Shown: piece by piece, positions 10,931-20,794 of the stretch
Numbering within the stretch: the first letter of the stretch is position 1
Layout: each line of letters opens with the position of its first letter
Assembly (NCBI RefSeq): GCF_026262505.1
Contig: NC_067203.1
Coordinates: forward strand, 19,015,411 to 19,079,410
Source: Trichomonas vaginalis G3
Lineage: Eukaryota > Parabasalia > Trichomonadida > Trichomonadidae
Length of the DNA stretch: 64,000 nt
Direction of reading: 5' to 3'
Made by a program: the position numbers and the translations under genes
The notes under the pieces: generated by a model
The model's database searches: none
What the model saw: the letters and a program-made list of their open reading frames with translations, nothing else
What the model was told of the DNA's origin: nothing

Positions 10931-11263
10931 ATGTCATATTCATCAACAGGTTATATTTCACTTCATTCAAATTTAGTTCAATCAAACCCATATAATGACC
11001 ATTTCATAAGATTTTCAGATGGTATTAAAAATGTAATTGATAGATTAAAATATGAACAGATTGACAATATCGAATTTTTGGAATTTTGGTTTAAATATCC
11101 TGATGGAAAAAAGATTGAAGTTAAAGATAAAGCTGATACTATAACAAAAACAATTACAATGACCGATCCAGATAGTGGGGAACAAAAAGAAATAAAACAA
11201 ACGATAGAAACTGGTGAAAGGTCAATTATTATTGATTATGATTCAAAGGATTATTTTCGATAA
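10931..11263 (+). CDS. Small Polinton protein of unknown function, 110 aa
   Basis: This rightward ORF is flanked by leftward structural genes. The sequence has beta-like alternation (FLEFWFKYPDGKKIEV) and a charged Lys/Asp/Thr-rich second half. The ATG at 10931 is preferred because the earlier ATG at 10923 is in another frame. No family recognised. Confidence 0.45.
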   Translation: MSYSSTGYISLHSNLVQSNPYNDHFIRFSDGIKNVIDRLKYEQIDNIEFLEFWFKYPDGKKIEVKDKADTITKTITMTDPDSGEQKEIKQTIETGERSIIIDYDSKDYFR

Positions 11264-11279
11264 TGTTAATGCTTGAATA

Positions 11280-11976
11280 TTAAATAGCCTTAACAAAGAA
11301 TTTTTCAAGTGATATTTTATATTCATCAACTATTTTATTATAAATATCATTATATGTTAAATGAAGTTCAGTTGTTGTTCCGTTCTTTGATATCTTAATT
11401 GTGCTAATATCCTTTATAGGATTTATTTTTGCAACTGTTCCGCAGCATGAAACCTCATCATCTATGAAAATTGAATCTTAACGTCTGAATCTTGAACATC
11501 ACAAAGAATGGTGATAATGTGAATTAATGATTCATAAGGTAAAATAATTAAACCGGATTGGTCAATTAAATTTATTATTGAATCATAATTATTAATTATT
11601 ATATCACGGTAAATTTTCATTAATTCAGAATTAATGTCTACTTTATATGGCGCATTGCGACTGGAATCGTAGATTCCTGGGTTCTCGATGTTTGATGAAA
11701 GAGGTGGGGGTATGTTGGATATGTGGGGATTTCAACGGGTTCTTTACCGGGTTCAGATAAAATGATTGGGTCTCCATCTTCTTTATTTTGCTCCTCCTCT
11801 TTCTTTGGTAAGTCACGAGTTAATAAATTGGACTGTGTTGCTGACCTTGTTAATTCAGGACTAACATTAACTTTAACATTTTGAATAATTCGTGATTTAT
11901 CATCATTTACGTTATAACCAACCGTAATCTCTGCTTTTGCGTTTGTGTTCTTTTGACTTGTGAAACGTCTTCTCAT
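11280..11976 (-). pseudogene. Polinton structural-block gene of unknown function, broken
   Basis: Leftward coding sequence beginning MRRRFTSQK, with a Pro/Glu-rich stretch (ILSEPGKEPVEIPTYP). Further downstream is a region with clear coding character ending ...LEKFFVKAI. The gene is broken, with one or two breaks. By position it belongs to the virion module; no family is recognised. Confidence 0.5.
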
Positions 11977-12060
11977 TTATAATTGAATAAAAAAAAGAAA
12001 AATATATTTAAAGTTTTATTTAGTTGTTACGGTAATATCCCAAGGTTCATCATTGTTTGC

Positions 12061-12960
12061 TTATACTTTCTTTGTAACTGCACCAATTATGTTATTGATA
12101 TTGCTTTGAGTTTCTTCCAGTCTTATTTTATCATTTACAATATCTTTAATCATTTCATTACATGCATTCTTAAAACCATCTGATTTTTCTAATTTACGTC
12201 TATCACTTTCTTTAATTAAATCAAAGTTATAACCTTGTTGAGAACAAAGTGGTTTCTTTATCAATTCCTTGAACGCTTCTGAAAGTGAAGATGAAGAAAT
12301 TCTTGCCACTTGAATTGGTTGAAATTCTGCTTTCATTGCTTCTTTCTGTTCATTGAACACTGGATCGAATAAAGCAACTTTAAAGAATTTCTTAGCTGGA
12401 ATTTCAGGTCTCAAATTTGCATATTGACCATCAAACTGATTAACATATTGAGGTAATCCATCCGGTCCCTCTTCAATAGCATTTAATTCTGCATTGAAAT
12501 AAGAATATGGATTATGACGGTATGAATTAATTGGACCATGTTCACCTTCTCTAATGTATTGTTTAACAGCTTTTCCATTTTCATCAAATTTCATAGGATA
12601 ACGTTCATTATATGCTTTACGTTTAGGATAATCCGTCATTGTTAATTTATACCCATTTATGACTTTAATATTTCCTTGACCATCAGTAACGAAAACTTCA
12701 TTTATACCATCAGGTTTTCCATTTGGACCCGTAATGTCTGCTTCGTGTGCTTCCCAATTTGGACCATGACGTTTGGCATATGCTTGAGCTTCTGGTAATG
12801 TTAAAACGTTTCTCATTTGTTTAACATCTTTTTGAAGACCAGCAACAATATGAACTAATTCTTTCATTCCGTCTGGAACTTTCATAGTTCTATTATATGC
12901 ACCCTTTTTGTTTGTTCCTTGTTTTAATGGAACCTGTAGAAGATTTGCTATTTCTGTCAT
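12061..12960 (-). CDS. Polinton structural-block protein, 299 aa, unknown (minor capsid candidate)
   Basis: The reading looks whole and lies directly downstream of the packaging ATPase. It holds an aromatic/Pro/Gly-rich middle ([33 protein letters not shown]) and a helical, charged C-terminus (about 230-299). The position next to the ATPase and capsid pieces is where Mavericks carry conserved genes sometimes called PY or minor capsid genes. I infer a structural role from position only. Confidence 0.5.
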   Translation of the reverse strand: MTEIANLLQVPLKQGTNKKGAYNRTMKVPDGMKELVHIVAGLQKDVKQMRNVLTLPEAQAYAKRHGPNWEAHEADITGPNGKPDGINEVFVTDGQGNIKVINGYKLTMTDYPKRKAYNERYPMKFDENGKAVKQYIREGEHGPINSYRHNPYSYFNAELNAIEEGPDGLPQYVNQFDGQYANLRPEIPAKKFFKVALFDPVFNEQKEAMKAEFQPIQVARISSSSLSEAFKELIKKPLCSQQGYNFDLIKESDRRKLEKSDGFKNACNEMIKDIVNDKIRLEETQSNINNIIGAVTKKV

Positions 12961-13000
12961 GTTTAATTATAAATAAAAAATAAAAATTAATTATACAAAG

Positions 13001-13828
13001 TTAATCAAATTTAACACTTCCTTTATTTAAATCAACTATTATTTTTCCATGTTCTCCTAATTGTTGATATTGTGTGTAAAGTTCATTACTGCTCATTGGT
13101 AAATTCACTTGATAAAGCATAACGTTCAACTGTTGACGACTAAAACCACTGAAAATGAAAAGTGTTGATAGATTTGATTTAATGTTTGTGCTTAATGCTT
13201 TGAAATATTGAACAGCCATAAAGAATGAACACTGAATGTGTCGACATTGAGTTAATAACTGATTAAAATATGATTTCTCATTTGTTATTAGTTTTGATTT
13301 CACGGCATCATCTAGAAAAATTAGTGAATGCAAAAATTCTTTATCAAAATTTGAAATGGAAAGTGTTTCAAATAATTCATCCCGTTGTTTATCAATAATT
13401 TTATCCTCTAATCCTTGCTTCTTGATTGTATTATATAATTCTTTATACATTAAAAAGTTTTTTAAATAATCTTCTGCTTCTTCTTGTGATAAATAAATAA
13501 TTGGAATTTTGATTAAATGCTTTAAAGATTCAAATGTATCATCTGAAAGTGAACCTGAACGGTTGATATAAATTAACACATGTGAATAGGGGGAAGTGTT
13601 AGCAATAATGATAATTTGTTTTAATATCGTTAATGTTTTACCTTTATTTTGTTTACCAATTGCTGCAGTGATTGAATTTAAGTAACATTCAGAATATGGA
13701 ATTTTCATTAATTTTTCCTTAGATAGAGCATTTCTATTATCACTCAATGCTTCATTAATCATATCATCTACGTATGTATTATATACTCCCGCTAATTCTT
13801 CATAAGGGGCGGATGAATTTAAATCCAT
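13001..13828 (-). CDS. Genome-packaging ATPase (FtsK/HerA, A32-like)
   Basis: This 275-residue protein would pump the element's DNA into capsids. A Walker A loop (GKQNKGKT) is at about residue 57-64. A Walker B (LIFLDDA) follows at about 168-174, and a QYFKAL/FIFSGFSRQQ region after it fits sensor motifs. The length is typical of Polinton and virophage ATPases. The reading looks whole. It sits between the capsid pieces and the 299-residue protein, the usual ATPase-capsid neighbourhood. Confidence 0.85.
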   Translation of the reverse strand: MDLNSSAPYEELAGVYNTYVDDMINEALSDNRNALSKEKLMKIPYSECYLNSITAAIGKQNKGKTLTILKQIIIIANTSPYSHVLIYINRSGSLSDDTFESLKHLIKIPIIYLSQEEAEDYLKNFLMYKELYNTIKKQGLEDKIIDKQRDELFETLSISNFDKEFLHSLIFLDDAVKSKLITNEKSYFNQLLTQCRHIQCSFFMAVQYFKALSTNIKSNLSTLFIFSGFSRQQLNVMLYQVNLPMSSNELYTQYQQLGEHGKIIVDLNKGSVKFD

Positions 13829-13852
13829 TTAATCAAAAATAAATTTATAATT

Positions 13853-15492
13853 TTAAACATTTCTATTCATCAATATTTCATCATATGAACTTCTATACTG
13901 TGGTGGTGTACCTGTTGGATGATATTTCAAACCTTCATCCGGTGTCCATGTCCAATATGTAGTCCTAGTAAACCAAACCTGAGGAGGATTTGTCACCTTT
14001 GAACAATAAGTGTCATTTTCACCCTGAATGATTGGATAAGCTTTCACTTGTACTGTAACTTGTGAGTTGAAAGTTTCTAATCCATCAAAGAATATACTCG
14101 CTCCATCACGTTGAACTGGAATAGTGCATAAGAATGAAGTTTGGTCTTTCCATGTTCTAGCTAATGGCGTGCCATCATCACCATTCAGTGGTCTAGTTAA
14201 TGAGTCCTCGTATTCTTCTGTGCATTCATTCACTCCATCTAAATCAGAAGCTTGAAGCATACGTGTAAAGAATATGTCACCCACTGTGGTCATCGCTTGA
14301 TCGGGGAAGTTTCTGGAATCTATAGTGACCTGAAGACCTCGAAGCATTGGATTTTCTAAAACTGTTCTTTGCATTGCATTCTTCGGAAATGCTAACACAA
14401 CATCTGTAACATTATGAAGAGCGTATGAGAAATCTGAGCTGATACCTTCAGGAGTGATGCAACCTCCATTTAGTGAACGAACGTCAATATGTTGAGCTGG
14501 AATCATGAATGGATCTTCCTTACTGAATAAACGTGGTATTGCTTTAACTGATTCTTCAATTAAACCGTATCCTGGTGTAATGCATTTATCCTCTAAAACT
14601 TCCATCTTTGTGCATGAAATAATAACGTTATCAACTGTTGCGTCAGCAGATGTAGCGGCTAAGCTTGTAATTAATTTGGCAGGAAGTCCGATTTGTTGGA
14701 ATTTGCGATCATATTTATAAACATGATTCATAATCTTTTCATAATTTTCATCAGTTATCTTTTCATAAACGTAATTTTGTAAATCAGCAACTCTTAACGG
14801 GTCAACCTGACAAATACTAAAGTATCCCTGAAAACATAATATTTAAGAATGATTTCACCAAATGATTTAGGATAATCATCAAACGCCTGAAATGCTAACA
14901 AATCATTTACCGGAATAATCATATCAAAAGTGACATCAACTTCTTCATTTGCTTTCTTGAAAACTTCTGAAGGGTCAATATATTTACCACATACTGAGTT
15001 ATCATATTTTTGAACATTATTATATAACGAATGAACAAACTTTTTAACTTTCCTTTCTGATTTTGGTTTATATGTTGCAAATGCGAAAGATTCACGGGCA
15101 CAATCCATCTGAAGATAACCAGCATCACCTCTTTCAGTTTCTACTTCTAATTGTTTAAAGCTTTGATTTGATGATTTGTAACCAACGAATAAACGCATGC
15201 ATTTAAAAGCGGCATCACATGTGAAAGCTTTATTTGAAACTAGAGTTGCTTTAACTTTGCGTTTAATATATGTGTCACCTAATTGGTTCACATCATGAGC
15301 CGGATTTGTAATTCTTAAATGAGTTTGTTTATCATCAAAATATGGAGCATCAGAGTCATAGCATGAACTTTCAAGTTCTCTATAATATCTTCTACCGTCA
15401 TTCTTTGCGAATATTTCATTTATCTTTTCGAATGAATGAAACACATTTCCATTAATCGGTTTGGTGTTTGGCACCAAATAGTTAGTCGTCAT
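13853..15492 (-). pseudogene. Capsid protein region (double jelly-roll type), broken
   Basis: Two neighbouring leftward pieces are visible. The upstream piece begins MTTNYLVPN and ends near a stretch reading FDMIIPVNDLLAFQAFDDYP. The downstream one carries DVVLAFPKNAMQR and a Trp-rich end (TRTTYWTWTPDEGL). Composition, combined length, beta-rich alternation and the position upstream of the ATPase fit the major capsid protein of Polintons. The gene appears broken, with about one break. No penton gene was separately recognised. Confidence 0.6.
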
Positions 15493-15561
15493 TTATTAAT
15501 AAATAAAAAATCAAAATTAAAAGATGAAAATGAATTTTTAATTTTAATGAAATAATCAACT

Positions 15562-15777
15562 ATGGCTGCAGGATTCTTTAAAAAATTATGGGATAGAGTA
15601 AAAAGAGGAGCGCATAAAGTTTGGGAAACAATGAAGAAAGGAGCAAATTGGATATTTAAGAATAAAGAAGCAATTAGTGACGTTGCTGAATCAATAACAC
15701 CAAAAGCTGCCCCAATAAGAGAAATATTAAATAAAGGAGAAAAAGTTTATCAAAGACTACAACCGATACTAAGATAA
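15562..15777 (+). CDS. Small basic amphipathic capsid-type peptide A
   Basis: This 71-residue ORF starts MAAGFFKKLWDRVKRG and is rich in Lys/Arg and Trp, with an amphipathic N-terminal helix. It shares its first ten residues with the convergent ORF at 15802-16038. Small basic or membrane-active peptides of this sort (adenovirus pVI/pX type) occur in Polintons and their virus kin. The function is inferred from composition and context. Confidence 0.55.
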   Translation: MAAGFFKKLWDRVKRGAHKVWETMKKGANWIFKNKEAISDVAESITPKAAPIREILNKGEKVYQRLQPILR

Positions 15778-15801
15778 AAATAATATTTATTTATTTTTCC
15801 A

Positions 15802-16038
15802 CTATCTACCTCCTATTTTATTAAGTATTCCTTCAGCAATTCCACCAACTGCGTTACCTGCTTGTGCTCCCATTGCCGGATTACCTGCTTTAGTACCTAA
15901 TACTCCACCTATGATAGTTCCTGCCGTTTTCGCTACTGGTGCCAAAAAGTTTGCAACGGGTTTAATAATATTTTTATGAACCCAACCCGCAGCTTTCTTA
16001 ATTCCTTCCCATAATTTTTTAAAGAATCCTGCCGCCAT
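15802..16038 (-). CDS. Small amphipathic capsid-type peptide B with Gly-Gly sites
   Basis: This 78-residue ORF starts MAAGFFKKLWEGIKKA, paralogous to the ORF at 15562-15777. Its C-terminal half is Gly/Ala-rich and hydrophobic, with three Gly-Gly sites preceded by hydrophobic residues (TIIGG, NAVGG, NKIGG). These resemble adenain-type (M/I/L)xGG cleavage sites. It is likely a minor virion or membrane-active protein; no protease gene was recognised nearby. Confidence 0.55.
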   Translation of the reverse strand: MAAGFFKKLWEGIKKAAGWVHKNIIKPVANFLAPVAKTAGTIIGGVLGTKAGNPAMGAQAGNAVGGIAEGILNKIGGR

Positions 16039-16104
16039 TTCTGATTTAATATTAATTAAAAAATATATTTCATCACTTATATTCTAATTTTTATTTAATG
16101 ATAA

Positions 16105-16473
16105 ATGAAACCAATTTTAAAAATAAATGAAACAGAGGAGGAAGAAATAAATGAAAGTGAAAATGTTCAACAAAAAATAAACGTTGTTAAACCAATTACT
16201 GAAATAAAAATTTTTTCATCTGTTGAAGAATTTAATGACTATTATGCTAATAATAAAAAATTATTTGAAGAATTGACAACATGTAAATTGAATAAAATGT
16301 TTAAAGTTGATGGATTCAAAATTTCAAAAATAAAAGGAGTGGTTAGTTTGAAATCTATTCCTCAATCAAGAATCACCTCATTAATGAAAATAGATGATTT
16401 AACAAAAAGAATAGAAATTATTGAAGAGCGAATAAATCAAATTATTGATTTCATAAATTCAAATAATCATTAG
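16105..16473 (+). CDS. Small Polinton protein, 122 aa, unknown
   Basis: The reading looks whole. It has a Glu-rich N-terminus, a middle domain (SVEEFNDYYANNKKLFEEL) and a C-terminal heptad helix (TKRIEIIEERINQIIDFI) that may oligomerise. It reads toward the right terminal repeat. No family recognised. Confidence 0.5.
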   Translation: MKPILKINETEEEEINESENVQQKINVVKPITEIKIFSSVEEFNDYYANNKKLFEELTTCKLNKMFKVDGFKISKIKGVVSLKSIPQSRITSLMKIDDLTKRIEIIEERINQIIDFINSNNH

Positions 16474-16478
16474 TTTCT

Positions 16479-16530
16479 AATTTCTTCTTCTCGTTTATGA
16501 GGTCTTTGATTATGACTCCATTGATTCCAT
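16479..16530 (-). repeat. 52-base duplicated fragment of the terminal-repeat ORF
   Basis: An exact direct copy of 16968-17019, part of the ORF that starts in the right terminal repeat. It lies alone just after the 122-residue gene, 489 bases from its parent. It could be a relic of an earlier repeat boundary or a recombination scar. Confidence 0.8.
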
Positions 16531-16586
16531 TCATGATACAAAATCGTTCAATATTTGTGAGAATTCTTACGTTTACAAAAAATAAA

Positions 16587-17174
16587 TTATTCAAAATAAT
16601 TATTTCTAATTTCTTTTACTCTCTCGTATATACTAGATTTAAAGAATTCAGAACATTTCCCATAATCTCCTAAATGTTTTCTTATCCCTAACGTGTGCCA
16701 GTTATTATATGAAACTGAATAAACTTTATCTTTATCTTTACACCTTTCATCACTTCCAATATATTTATATCTCAGTTTTGATTTAGCATTTTCATATTCA
16801 TTAGCGTTTAATAATTCGCAGTCTTCCTTTTTAAATAAATGTTTTATGTATTCAGGATTTAATACTCTACGTTTATATGCTCCTAACTTAGTTCTAAAGG
16901 TTTTTCTACAAAATTTAGGAATTCCATCCTCTTTAATGTCATCAATGATTTCCATTTCATTATTTTCAATTTCTTCTTCTCGTTTATGAGGTCTTTGATT
17001 ATGACTCCATTGATTCCATGAAATTAAATATTCTTTATCATTATATTTATACCTCATTAGCTTATTTTGGCTTTCATATTCATTTAATAATTCACAATCT
17101 TCATTTTTAAATTGAAGTTTAACCCATTCAGGATTTAAATGATGTTTAATTAATCGCGGAATATCTGACATCAT
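16587..17174 (-). CDS. Terminal-repeat-borne protein with two ~70-residue modules
   Basis: This 195-residue ORF starts inside the right terminal repeat and reads inward. It contains two diverged copies of one module. Shared positions include LNPEW/YVK-LF, KKEDCELLN, a YKYxxK/DKxY-SxSxNxW core and a following RPHK/GIRKHL. The first copy and its linker are identical to the start of the left-end ORF at 1085. The module is not one I recognise; the regular W/Y/C spacing suggests a small compact fold, possibly nucleic-acid-binding. The reading looks whole. Confidence 0.55.
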   Translation of the reverse strand: MMSDIPRLIKHHLNPEWVKLQFKNEDCELLNEYESQNKLMRYKYNDKEYLISWNQWSHNQRPHKREEEIENNEMEIIDDIKEDGIPKFCRKTFRTKLGAYKRRVLNPEYIKHLFKKEDCELLNANEYENAKSKLRYKYIGSDERCKDKDKVYSVSYNNWHTLGIRKHLGDYGKCSEFFKSSIYERVKEIRNNYFE

Positions 17175-17326
17175 CTATATATAGCTTCTTTTATAAAAGA
17201 TAAAAAAATAAATTATTTTAAAATTAATGTTAATTTTTTAATGATTTATAAATAAATATATTTTAATGCATCGTCTATATATAGATGTAACAAAAAAAGT
17301 CACACAACCCTTCATATCCTACTACT
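16920..17326 (-). repeat. Polinton terminal inverted repeat, right
   Basis: Reverse complement of 933-1339, ending in ...CCTACTACT at 17326. Carries the start of the inward-reading ORF at 16587-17174. Confidence 0.92.
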
Positions 17327-17332
17327 ATTGTA
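17327..17332 (+). repeat. Target-site duplication, right copy (ATTGTA)
   Basis: Matches 927-932 exactly and directly abuts the right terminal repeat. Confidence 0.9.
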
Positions 17333-17714
17333 CGTTATTTCTTTACTCATTTTTTTGGACTTTGGAATAAAAATCGAGTTATTTTAAAATGTGGGATGGC
17401 TAGATCTGTAATGCGCACCATTGGAATTCAAGAAATAATAGACATAATTATTTACTTTTGAGTTGTCATGACTACATTCAGTTTGACAAAAGAAGAAACT
17501 TTGAGAGAATGCTAGAAAGTGGAGACATCATCCTAAAAGGTTACACTTACGCATATATGATAGGGCATTCAATTATTCTGTTTAAGGTTGATTTTCAATA
17601 ACGATTCACGCTAGTTGGGCGTAAGGGCACCTTTAAAAAATTTAGGAAGCTATAGCAATTATTGAATTGAGAGAGATGGATCTGAAATATGGAATCATAT
17701 TATTTGAGCAAATG
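17333..17714. other. Intergenic, nothing recognised
   Basis: AT-rich sequence between the Polinton and the glycine-rich gene remnant; no ORF or repeat with support. Confidence 0.5.
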
Positions 17715-18660
17715 TTAATACGTGCAATCATTGTAATCAATATGACCTAAATGACCCTGCTCAAAATTATCATATTGATTAATATTCGATGATGTAAATA
17801 TCGGGAGTTTTTCATTACCGGAGAGCATTTGAATACTAGTGAATGAAAGTCCTGAGTAGTGAACAGGACCAATAAATGAATTATTGTTTTCGAATGAATA
17901 GTATTTCGAAACACTATTACAATCGTTGCATCCAGACACATACGAAGAACCTCCTGCACCTGTGCCATGTCTATCATGTGAAACAGATCCTCCACCGCCT
18001 CCAAAGTAGCCAGAACCACCTCTAGAGACTGAACGAGCCTTTGGTGAACTATTACCTCCCTTTCCGAACAATCCATCATCTCCGTTTTCAAAATTTTCAT
18101 AATCAGAAACTCCAGCTTTTCCTCCTTTAATTTGACTGCCTCCAGTAGCAGGAATATAAGAAGCGTTATATTCTCCATGGAGGGAATGGCTTCCATCTCC
18201 ACCATTGATATTTCCACCGCATCCTCCTGTTCCATTTGTAGGATTGTTGTTATTATGTTGAATAAATCCATCAAGGACAACACCACCTCCTGCACCTGCG
18301 ACAATAATTCTTGACTTTAGTCCTTCAATATCTGTACTGTTTTTTAATCGAACATCTGTTGCGCCTCCACCAGAATAGCAGAATATATATTCCGATTCAC
18401 GTTTTGAGGGATCATAAGGAGAACAACTACCGCCACCATTAAAAGTGGTTGTATTTCCATTCTTTTTCCCTCTTTCACCAACATAAATGAATAATTGGGT
18501 GAAATGATTAAATTTGATCATTCCGGAAACATAACTACCAAGACCGCCATTATTGCGGTCATCGGCACCAGATGCACCCCAACATTCGATTTGATAGATC
18601 CCAGGATATGCATGGTATGTATAAATCCCATAATAATTGGCCGCTGCTATGCAACGGCAC
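17715..18660 (-). pseudogene. Glycine-rich ALK/LTK-like surface protein, 5'-truncated
   Basis: The first ATG in frame (18521) lies inside the conserved domain. The same frame is open upstream to a TAG at 18658-18660, and that stretch still encodes the family's typical start (YPGIYQIECWGASGADD, then GGLGSYVSG). The domain continues with FIYVGERG, a Gly-Gly-rich core and a Cys-containing end (GSSYVSGCNDC), matching the glycine-rich domain of ALK/LTK-type proteins expanded in trichomonads. No signal peptide or ATG precedes the domain, so the gene has lost its 5' end or has a frameshift there. It is probably a pseudogene; the remaining frame is otherwise clean. It ends 390 bases from the Polinton. 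Confidence 0.65.
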
Positions 18661-19213
18661 TACAGAAAAATTATAAAAAATTAAGGTTTTCTTGACTTTT
18701 TCAATGGTTGGTTGACATAACATGTTATTTGATTAATCATCTAAACATAGCTTATCGCTATTCAGGAAACATTTATCATGCATAAGGGGAAACAGTTCAG
18801 AATGTGTTTTAATTGTTTATGGTTAGTTTTCATTAATGCTTCACGCCCGTTGCCAAAAATTCGAATCTAAGCCAGATGATATCACGTGAAATGGAAAACA
18901 GAAATAAGGGAGTGGGAGGGATTTTACAATGTCAGAATATAAACTCATTTTCCTAAAAATGAATTTCACGCCCCTATTTGTTTCACTTTTCAGGAATTAG
19001 TCCCTGTGCCAGAAATAACATGTGTAAGTGAACCATATATACACATTTGATTATATGATATAGCCCTAAACGGAAAATAAAAATCAAAACTTTAAAATCA
19101 AAAGATTTATGTATCAAACACTCATATAATGAAGTATATGAAGAAAATAAATGATTTATTAACAAGATAAATTTAAATATTAGTTCTAATGTATATATCT
19201 ATTATTTTTTTAT
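18661..19213. other. Intergenic, nothing recognised
   Basis: No ORF with support. Two short stretches share the word TTCACGCCC (near 18840 and 18965), but no organised repeat was found. Confidence 0.5.
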
Positions 19214-20794
19214 TTAATTTTTCCTTTGATTTGCATAATATGAAACATCTTGGTCGGAATCATGAGATAAAATGTCCAGAATCTCAGTGAATTGCTTTGG
19301 ACATTCTTTTGCAAGCATAAGACGGACATTTGATGTTGGATCTGAAGTAATTTGTTTCAAGAATCCAGAAACTTTGGAATAATCAGGGGATGAACATGCA
19401 ACAAGAACAGAAAGTTGGCGATCTAAATAGTTACCTTTTGAGAACTTTTCAATGACATAATCATAAATTTTGGTGAAAAACCAATCTGTGCCATAAACTT
19501 GCATAATATCTTTGACTGTATCAACTGCTTGACTTCTTACACCCCAGACTTTTGATTCAAAAAGAATATAAAGATATTGTAATAATTTTTCATTGAAAGA
19601 ATCAACATCTAAGGTCTTAGACATCAATCCTATAACACAACACATCGAAATCATTGTTCTCCAGTGTGAATTTCCAATTTGGGAAATTCTATTAATTGCA
19701 ATTTCGATTCCAACGCCAGTTTCAGCGATTGCCTCGTATGCTTGGTTAGATATCCTTGTATCTGTTGATTCTGTGAGTATAGAAAGTGCAAATTCACATG
19801 CTTCTTTATGATTTTCAATTAAATTTGGAATTGATTTGGCCAATTCGAACAAAACCTGTGGATCACTATCCTTTGCAAGTAGTTTAATTGATTCATCAAG
19901 CTTTTCTTTACTTAAAACGTTACTTTTTGCAATAAATTTCAAATGTTTTGCTGATTCAGCGCGAACTAATGGATGTTCATCTGTAAATATGAAGGAATAT
20001 AAATACTGTTGGGTTTCTTTTGTAATATACAAATTTTCTATGTTGCTGAGAATGGAAATTACGTTTTCAAATTTTTTATTTGCAACAATGATATTAATTG
20101 CATCATCTACGAAGTCATTGTACTTCTCATGAGTCAGGCATGTTAAAGCAGGCGCGATATTCTTTTGAACTATAACAGTTTGGTCATTTATTAATTTTGA
20201 AAGGATTAAAATCAGTTTTTCGACAATAAACTTGTGTGAATTAAATGCATCATACATTGCTTTTGCTAAATCTCTTCGAACTTCAATGCTTTGATCGGAA
20301 ACAAGTGTTTCTAGAATAGGGAATAGAGAATTGCTTTCTTGTTCTGTTAAATACTTGGAAGCTAAGCAAATTATTAAAGCAGATGCTGATCTTTTTCCAT
20401 AAAATGCATCTTTTGATAATTTTATGAAGAATGGAATGAAAATTTTCTCTATTTCTTCGGTGTTTGATGATTTTACGAGCTGATCAATGGATGCTATGCA
20501 TTTTTCGCGTATATTGTCATCGTCAGTTTCGAGATAAAATTCAATTGTGTCTAAAACTTTGGAAATATAATCTCTGCCACCAACTAATGGAACAAGATTG
20601 CCAAGGGCACGGCAAATTTGAGCTTGCATTTCTAAAGATTGTCTTTCGATACTTTTGATTTGAATTAAAACGTCTCTTACTTCATTTGGCTGAAGATCCT
20701 TTAACAAATCTGCAAGCATAGATGATGTTCTGTTTCGCTCCAAAGGATTTTGAGACCTCAATGATTCTAGAAGCGAATTATACTTTGAAGACAT
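19214..20794 (-). CDS. PP2A scaffold subunit A (PR65), HEAT-repeat protein
   Basis: The 526-residue protein is built of HEAT repeats throughout. The N-terminal signature LGNLVPLVGGRDYISKVL (about 65-82), followed by a repeat with NIREKCIASIDQLVKS, matches the PR65/A family's LVGG/VRDKA pattern. DQSIEVRRDLAKAMYDAF and later VRAESAKHL/VRSQAVDTV motifs show the repeating helix-B Arg/Asp. Family members of about 590 residues carry 15 repeats, so this one is slightly shorter. It would bridge catalytic and regulatory PP2A subunits. The stop overlaps TAAA, a trichomonad polyadenylation context. Starts at the only sensible ATG. Confidence 0.8.
   Translation of the reverse strand: MSSKYNSLLESLRSQNPLERNRTSSMLADLLKDLQPNEVRDVLIQIKSIERQSLEMQAQICRALGNLVPLVGGRDYISKVLDTIEFYLETDDDNIREKCIASIDQLVKSSNTEEIEKIFIPFFIKLSKDAFYGKRSASALIICLASKYLTEQESNSLFPILETLVSDQSIEVRRDLAKAMYDAFNSHKFIVEKLILILSKLINDQTVIVQKNIAPALTCLTHEKYNDFVDDAINIIVANKKFENVISILSNIENLYITKETQQYLYSFIFTDEHPLVRAESAKHLKFIAKSNVLSKEKLDESIKLLAKDSDPQVLFELAKSIPNLIENHKEACEFALSILTESTDTRISNQAYEAIAETGVGIEIAINRISQIGNSHWRTMISMCCVIGLMSKTLDVDSFNEKLLQYLYILFESKVWGVRSQAVDTVKDIMQVYGTDWFFTKIYDYVIEKFSKGNYLDRQLSVLVACSSPDYSKVSGFLKQITSDPTSNVRLMLAKECPKQFTEILDILSHDSDQDVSYYANQRKN

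Larger units (their letters stand above)
933..17326. mobile_element. Polinton (Maverick) DNA element with both ends intact, interior broken
   Basis: This 16.4 kb element begins AGTAG and ends CTACT, with a 6-base target duplication and 407-base terminal inverted repeats. Recognisable parts are a family-B DNA polymerase remnant, a retroviral-type integrase, a primase-helicase remnant, an FtsK/HerA-type packaging ATPase, capsid pieces, a fibre gene and several small genes. The early genes read rightward and the capsid module mainly leftward, as is common in this family. The terminal repeats look identical wherever I compared them, so the insertion appears young. The interior is nevertheless broken, with roughly eight to ten breaks concentrated in the helicase, polymerase and capsid regions. 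Treated here as a fossil copy. Confidence 0.95.

Noticed and set aside
18132-18314. Plus-strand Ser/Thr/Ile-rich ORF and a minus-strand Glu/Met-rich ORF at 17747-18304
   Set aside because: Both are other-frame readings of the glycine-rich gene.
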